Assembly: GCA_907163375.1 (NCBI GenBank)
Contig: CAJQUW010010471.1
Span: forward strand, 31,001 to 95,000
DNA from: Prostheceraeus crozeri
Lineage: Eukaryota; Platyhelminthes; Polycladida; Euryleptidae
DNA length: 64,000 nt
Reading direction: 5' to 3'
Both the position numbers and the translations under genes were made by a program. Below the pieces are notes generated by a model. It did not search any database. It saw nothing but the letters and a program-made list of their open reading frames with translations, and was not told where the DNA came from. Positions 58,061 through 64,000 of the stretch are shown here, piece by piece (positions within the stretch are counted from its first letter, which is position 1; every line of letters begins with the position of its first letter).

Positions 58061-59929
58061 TCACATGTGTGATAGAGTAGCGATGTTGATGCTGATAATA
58101 TGTAGCATGTGATCTATCAAAAAAATGATAGTGCTAAAGATATAAAATGTCAGCTTATTGATGGACGTAGAAAATGGAAAAGGATACATATTGGTAAATT
58201 TCTCAACATGCGGAACGTTTAGGTTTCTCATTTGTTCGCATGAGGACTGTTCCCCCTTAATCTTTTCCATTCCATGCAGCAGCATCTGTACTTGCAATCC
58301 AAACTTATCTGTACTTACACAGCCTAAAATGGTATTTCGAAATGCCGAAATCCTGAAGAATGTGAAGTCTTTATTCAATGAAGCAGGGGCGCAGGCAAGG
58401 GGAGCAGTGGGATCGGCGCTCTCCCACTTGCTTAAACAGCTAATGGAAAAAGATTTTAATAGAAATAGGAATTTTTTATCACAGCAAATCATATAGTCCT
58501 ATCTAAGTTCCAACCTGAGTAATGAATGAAAGAGTACTAAAATTACCAAACTTAAATTCACAGAAGGACTGAGATGCCTACTAAGTACTAATATGATGAA
58601 ACATCAATTTAGCAATGACTGTATAAGAGGGAATGACATACAAGCTTGGGACAATAGCGATGCAATGATCGAGTTACGCTGCCATAACGATGTGCTACTA
58701 CTGTCAGTGCGCTTGCCATTCTCTCCAACAATGCTTTAAGTCCTGTGCACATTTTATTAATCAAAATGCATTGATGTTTAATTGCCAAAGTAGTTCTTAT
58801 ATGGCACATGGGATATGCAGTACTGTAATTGCAGATCCTATTATGATAAAAGTGATGTTATTTGTCAAAAGATGATTACTTGGTGTAGAGGATTTTTCGA
58901 TTATACCGCAAGGGCTGCAAGGATGTGATTAATTTATCAGACATGGTTTTGATAAGTAAAAACTTGAATTAACAAGAATTTTAGTTTATCAAACATCAAT
59001 CATTTCCTCGGACATCCACCCATGTCATGAAACGGAGACAAGAGTTTTAAGAGAGTAAACCAGTAGCTTGGCAATGAAGTGTGTTATTACTTGATTTGCA
59101 CGGTCTGTGGTCTTACATAGTTAGGTCTTCTCCCCCCATGGAGCAATTTAGTGGCCGACTGCGAGAGCAAATTCCTGAAGGTACAGCAGCAAGTTACGGT
59201 AGAGAAGGGGTGCCAAGATGCGAGAGATGCCACTATGCTGGATCCAGTTTCTGACAACCATGTAAGGAAAATATGTTGAATTAAAGGATTTTGTTGAAAT
59301 AAAGTTTGATTTTTTTCATCTTAACATTTCTTTGATGCATGATGAAAATGTGCATAAATGCATGGCACTATATTAGAAAGAGAAAGAAAATTATGTATTT
59401 TCAATGAAGATCATTCACATACAAATTAGTGTGTGTACAATCACTTGAACTTTCAAAAGTTAAATATTTTTACGATACACACCGATCAAGCCAAGAATGT
59501 GAAATGTCAGATGTGCCATAAATGATGCGGATCTGCGTGCGCTTATTGGGCTTGCATATGAGTTGAATTGCAACAAATAATGTTTACATAATTAAAAAAG
59601 TGAAATAATTGATTGAATTGATAAGAAGTGAAAATGAAGGCACTTGTTAGAGGTGATAAATTCATCACAAATTGGTACTTCTAAAGAATCTAAACTGTGT
59701 GCCACACCTGGAAAGTATGACGGTTTAATACTCAAACCCATAAAAACTACTGCCGATTCACCATTATACATAGACCTATATATCCATAGGCATCGTTTTA
59801 CTAACAGCTCAATATACCGGGTATGCCCACGTACCTGGTCGCATTGGGCGCGCTCACTTTCTGGGCAATCTAACTTTGGAGCCAAACATCTAAAATTTCA
59901 AAGAATCTTTATTGAAAGATTATAAGCGC
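58061..59929. other. Non-coding stretch with unassigned open frames
   Basis: A plus-strand frame at 58158-58496 contains CAGGGGCGCAGGCAAGGGG (58384-58402), which looks like a hAT-type end rather than coding sequence; no partner was found. Frames at 59592-59925 on both strands have no motif. AATAAA with a T-run lies near 59300. Confidence 0.4.
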
Positions 59930-60690
59930 CCATCTGCTATGATCCTTTACTGACGTCAGTTTGGACGCGATGAGAGCGCCTGATATCTCTTGTAATCTTT
60001 TACAAGGCATTATAGTTCCGATGTTGATTAGGTTCTCGCCTGAAATTACATGTTTCATAGCGCTTGTTCAGATGGAAACAGGACGTACAGCATATCCTAC
60101 AATCCTTTTGATAGAGTTAGTTTAGGCATGAAAAGGGCACTAAGCATCTCCCGTAATATCCTTTACATGGCATTAGTTCAGATATGAAAGGGGTACCCAG
60201 CACCTCCTAGAATATCCCTTGCATAGCCTTAATTCAGACATGAAAGGGCACCCAATTTATCTTTTAGTATCCTTTACATGGCGCTATTTCAGATGTGAAG
60301 ACGCGCCCAGCATGATATCTTTTACATAGCGTTGGTTCAGATATGAAGAGAGTACCCATAGGAATTAATAATATACCATACAGAGGTCTGTTATTACTTA
60401 CTCCAGCAGTCTACTATTATATTTTTCTGAGAGAGCACCCATCAACTTCCACAATGCCCTTTACATAGCGTTATAGTTCAGTTTAGATATGAAAAGGCAC
60501 CCAGAATCCTCTATAATCATTTACGCAGCGCTGGTTCAGATGTGAGGACGTTCCAAACATCTCTAACATTTCTTTACACACCGCTAGTTCAGATTTGAAA
60601 GAGGCACTTAGCATCCTCCATAATCCTTTGCGCAGTGTTGGTTCAGATGTGAAGAGGCCCTCACGTCCTATGACTTTTATCTAGTGTTAG
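59930..60690 (+). repeat. Degenerate satellite, unit about 48-57 bp
   Basis: Variants of GTTCAGATATGAAAGGGCAC, then CCAGCATCTCC, then ATCCTTTACATAGCG follow one another about ten to eleven times. TTCA starts of clear units lie at 60177, 60233, 60288 and 60336; a gap of unrelated sequence (about 60370-60430) interrupts the array. The units have drifted strongly, so the array is old. No open frame runs through it. Confidence 0.8.
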
Positions 60691-62892
60691 TTCTGGTAAG
60701 AAATGGTGCCATAGCTCTGTTCTACCACTGTCAGTTCTAAAGTGAATGGGGTCGAATAGGGCGCCGTTTTCATTCGTGAGAGGCGCCACCGGCTTTATCA
60801 AGCCATCAAAGTTTGAGCAGGGGCGACTGCTACATTCTCCCCCTCATAGATATAGGCCTATTGGACAGATTGTCAGGATGAATCGATCCACTATCTAATT
60901 TTCGAGGAATGATTGCGCCCAAGTCTTCTACAACATAGCAAGGCCTCTAACGTCGTGTGTATAAGAATCAAATGAAATTCTAGGATGGTCAAAAAAGCCT
61001 CCTCTTGAACATTTTTTCAATGGGAGTGTAAGGGAAGCAACCCCTGCAGCCTGGCATTGGGACCTAAAGTCCACCGTCCCCCCACCCTTTGAAAATCCTT
61101 CATGTCAACGTCTCTGCAAAGAAATGATTGTTAATGAGCTACATAAACTTCACACGGCTTCCTGTTTTGTCTTCTATCATTTCAGCTTTATCCGCTTATT
61201 TCAGAGGCTTTACAAGACATAAATCTGCTACACACTGCATTTAGCCGTCAAATATTGTCAGACTTAAAAGGAAATGGAACTTATCGTGTCGACGGAAATT
61301 GAAAATTCAATCATCAGCGCAAATGACTATTATGCTAGTTCATCAGGGTATAAAACCGAAGAAGCTTTGAATGAAATCACTGAAGACATATTTCATGTTG
61401 CATAGAAAATACGAAGGACTTTGCAACTGACGCTGATGAGCGGGTACATCAATGCATTTACATTATTAATTAGCATTAAAAGGAATTTCAAAGTCGTCAA
61501 TTGACTTCCTATATACTACATAATTACCCTATTACTGTGAAAACAAATCATCTGCTTTTTGAAGAGGCTTTCAAACGAAATAACAGATTCATCAGTCTAT
61601 CGTAGAATCATTAATCTATCTCAAGTGAAGTGAGTCTCAAGTGACTTGTACATAATCAGATATTCATATTCAAATATGTGTCCAAAAGTCAGCTCAGTTT
61701 TGCATTTCGTCGTGAAAGCAAGACTTCACGTTCGAAATTCATCTTCATAATAATAATGACAGAGCAGGAAAAGAGCAAGGTAAATTTGCAGAAAATTTTC
61801 AATTTTTTCATACTTCGGGTAAATAACTTTTTATTCTTTATATGATTAAGTCAGCAGCATTCATCTCTGATTTCATCAAGACGTGGACGGATTTCATCTT
61901 AAATTCTTCAATTGTTCTTGAGTTTTGACAAATCACTTGCAGTATTCCTTGCATTCAAAACAACCCAAAAATCTAACCGCTTGATGTCAGACAAAGGGAT
62001 CTTGCAGGGCCGTTTCAAAACCGTGCCCAATAACACATTGATAAATGTGTTCTCTCAAAGCTGATGTAGCATGAGGAGAAAAGAGATGCGGAACATAATT
62101 CTTTATATGTCTAAGTTTAGTTGAATGAAATGATTATAGTAGGCTTTATTGTTATTATCACCATTCAGCATTCCCTTTCACTTACATAGTGCATTGAAAA
62201 GTGAAAGTAACATTGCTCATTTGCCTTTAATTATTCGATGAAACTTCAGCTTAGTCAGATGAGGTACTACATGTACATGATGAGTTCAATAAACACTTTA
62301 AAACTAGGCAACAGTTGTGCTCTGTTCAGTAAATCGATAAAAGACAAGCCATTTTCTTCCTGTTCCTGGACCAACAGGTATTTCAAATTTTGTAATAAAA
62401 CGTGAATTTCTTGAAAATAAATTTCGATTCAAACTATGTTTTATCTAACATGCAAGCAAAGTTTTAGCGGCACTTCTGTCAATTCTGTCTGCTGAGGACA
62501 ATTTATAAAGGAGCCGATTGTTCCATTGCCTAAGGAGCACTTGCTTGAAATTCGCCATAAGGATTAACAGCGCTCAATTTGTGTGTAATGACAATTTCAT
62601 CTAACTGGCTGGATATCAAAACCATCTAATCCTCAGAATGTATGGTATTCTAGTAAAAACGCATGTAAGATAGAATATATTTCAAAATCATTATTGCACT
62701 GTTGAATTTGTACTTTATTAATAAAATCGATGGGAAACTAACTGACAGAAGAATGTGCATTCCAAATTATGATTGAATTATATGTGAATTATGCAAGGAA
62801 AGTTAAAATTTGACCACAAAGGTCTTAAAAACTCACGAATAAGACGTAAGTGTGTTGTAGAAATGAAATGAATTTGTCAGAATAATGATTTT
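60691..62892. other. Non-coding stretch upstream of the MADF exon
   Basis: The first 400 bases are GC-richer, with GGCGCCAC-type words and a CCACCGTCCCCCCACCC patch; the rest is AT-rich. No gene or element ends recognised. Confidence 0.45.
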
Positions 62893-63273
62893 TTGAAGCT
62901 TCAGCGAATTAAAATGACGTCGACTGATATTCTGTTCTTTCTGGAGTGCTACCAGCAACATCCGTGTCTTTGGAACAAATCTAGAGAAGATTACAAAAAC
63001 CGTTTGGTGCGTGAAGAGGCAGAATCAATTTTGATGCCCACTTGTAATATTCCCAACTTAAAAGAGATGCGAGCGAAAATTCGATCAATTTGGGGCACCT
63101 ACAATAGAGAACTTCGAAATGTGAGTAAATCCAAGTCAACTGAATCGGCAACGTCGGAAACCTATACACCTAAACTTAAATGGTTCTCGTTTGCGCTCAC
63201 TTTTCTTCATAAAAACTTCCAATCCACTGCATCTGAACATGAAATTCACAAATATTCTCACCAGTTTCAATGA
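62893..63273 (+). CDS. MADF-domain (Myb/SANT-like, Adf-1 type) DNA-binding protein, one exon
   Basis: A 126-codon frame with a MADF domain at about residues 13-105: FLECYQQHPCLWNKSREDYK, NRLVREEAESIL, NLKEMRAKIRSIWGTYNREL and then YTPKLKWFSFALTFL. The conserved aromatic and Pro positions of the family (HPCLWN, W of RSIWGTY, KLKWF) are present. MADF proteins bind DNA as transcription factors, and the same domain occurs in accessory proteins of Harbinger-type transposons. The ATG at residue 8 (MTSTDIL) may be the true start; GAAGCTTCAG just upstream could be a splice acceptor. The stop at 63271-63273 follows a short non-domain tail, so a downstream exon may be missed. Confidence 0.75.
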   Translation: MKLQRIKMTSTDILFFLECYQQHPCLWNKSREDYKNRLVREEAESILMPTCNIPNLKEMRAKIRSIWGTYNRELRNVSKSKSTESATSETYTPKLKWFSFALTFLHKNFQSTASEHEIHKYSHQFQ

Positions 63274-64000
63274 ATCATCATACAATTCTTCATCAATTCG
63301 GAAAAAGTTGCAGAATGCTTTATGGTCTTCTAATCTGATTTCTTTAACCTGAGTTTCGCCGACTTATCCAGTTACGCATCGATTTTCTACTTCTTCTCTT
63401 CTTTAATTCCAGTGTGACTCGAATTACATTGACAATCGCCGCGGCTACATCCGATTCAGGCATCATAAACTACAAATCACATTCTTCTGGCTTGAATATC
63501 TAGACTGTTATAAGACACCAACACAAAATTTTTAATCGTTTTGATTTGTTTTTCAACGATCCATTCACGAAACGTTTTCAGTTTACAGAAGCAATACTAA
63601 TAGCAGTGTCACGACACTATTTATTAAGCGTCTGAGCGGTTAGTGTCACGGCATTGATTTAGCCTAGACTTCGTCCTGCGCCTCGGCACTAATGGCACGA
63701 CACTATTGTCATCGTGTGAATGGACCTTAGGCTCTATACTCACTTCTCAGAAATTTGCCATCAAACATTGCGTATTCAATTATCTCTCTTTCTCATCAAT
63801 AGAACAGTAGACGGTCCATTTTCATTGACAACTGTGCAAATCAGGAGAATATATGCATTTTTTATTACTATTCCTTTCTACCATTCATTAGGCAAAAATA
63901 TTGTATACATGTATATTTGCCATCTGCCTCAGGAGCATGCAATGTTCTTTCTGCAATTGATCAATTTTGGAATGATTTTGCTATCTTATCGCTCACTCAC
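63274..64000. other. Non-coding end of window with a GTGTCACGACACTA-type repeat
   Basis: At about 63605-63735 words such as GTGTCACGACACTATT and GGCACGACACTATTGTC recur in both orientations, so the block can fold on itself. It may be part of a MITE. No gene recognised. Confidence 0.4.

Noticed and set aside
58158-58496. 112-codon plus-strand frame and its 143-codon antisense partner
   Set aside because: No recognisable domain on either strand; the GC-rich centre looks like a hAT-type end (CAGGGGCGCAGG), which argues against a gene. No partner end was found, so no element was called.
40-64000. tRNA, rRNA, snRNA or CRISPR-like arrays
   Set aside because: I looked for tRNA B-box words (GGTTCGANNCC), rRNA-like conserved blocks and regularly spaced identical repeats with unique spacers. 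None was convincing; the satellite at 59930 has no conserved repeat/spacer split.

Overview
This looks like a piece of an invertebrate animal genome. It is AT-rich and gene-poor, with long non-coding stretches, single-exon animal-type genes and a dense, nested layer of animal transposons: hAT, piggyBac, Tc1/mariner-like, Crypton, CR1/Jockey-like LINEs and a Penelope-like element. The palindrome TAGGCCTA recurs far more than base composition predicts. From memory that fits marine deuterostomes such as echinoderms, hemichordates or amphioxus, but the species is not proven. Nothing looks bacterial, and I see no CRISPR array, operon, tRNA or rRNA.

Layout. 1-870: mariner-like transposase gene split by a 121-bp MITE. 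1373-4004 and 4899-7136: two hAT-like elements with 6-bp target duplications. 9541-13910: nearly complete LINE, frameshifted. 14566-15025: TA-flanked MITE. 15395-16690: two LINE fragments tail to tail. 17678-19017: two foldback structures. 20040-20570: fragment of an element with a restriction-endonuclease-like domain. 21377-26982: a hAT element with an 8-bp duplication, carrying a nested piggyBac remnant and a nested LINE. 29000-29494: partial methyltransferase gene. 30609-31556: Penelope-like element. 34695-36802: compact hAT element, 8-bp duplication. 37979-39319 (minus): single-exon class A GPCR. 42000-42850 (minus): Tc1 relic. 43468-44607 (minus): LicD/fukutin-like gene. 45198-46004 (minus): second copy of the endonuclease-like element. 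46181-49490: unassigned element with inverted ends, containing a young mariner-like transposon. 49850-50355: Crypton-type tyrosine recombinase. 51204-55721: hAT element with an 8-bp duplication, into which a LINE inserted on the minus strand. 59930-60690: degenerate satellite. 62893-63273: MADF-domain exon.

The best host-gene candidates are the GPCR, the LicD-like gene, the methyltransferase exon and perhaps the MADF exon. They share no visible pathway. Most of the remaining recognisable sequence is transposon strata, and the nesting gives relative ages: each host element is older than what sits inside it. I found no clear new multi-gene system. The most unusual items are the 46181-49490 element with about 16-bp flanking direct repeats, the mariner-like element whose inverted repeats include the end of its own gene, the near-perfect 67-bp hairpin, the satellite, and repeated hammerhead-like hairpins.

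All calls come from reading the sequence and from memory of protein families. No database search, folding or alignment program was run.
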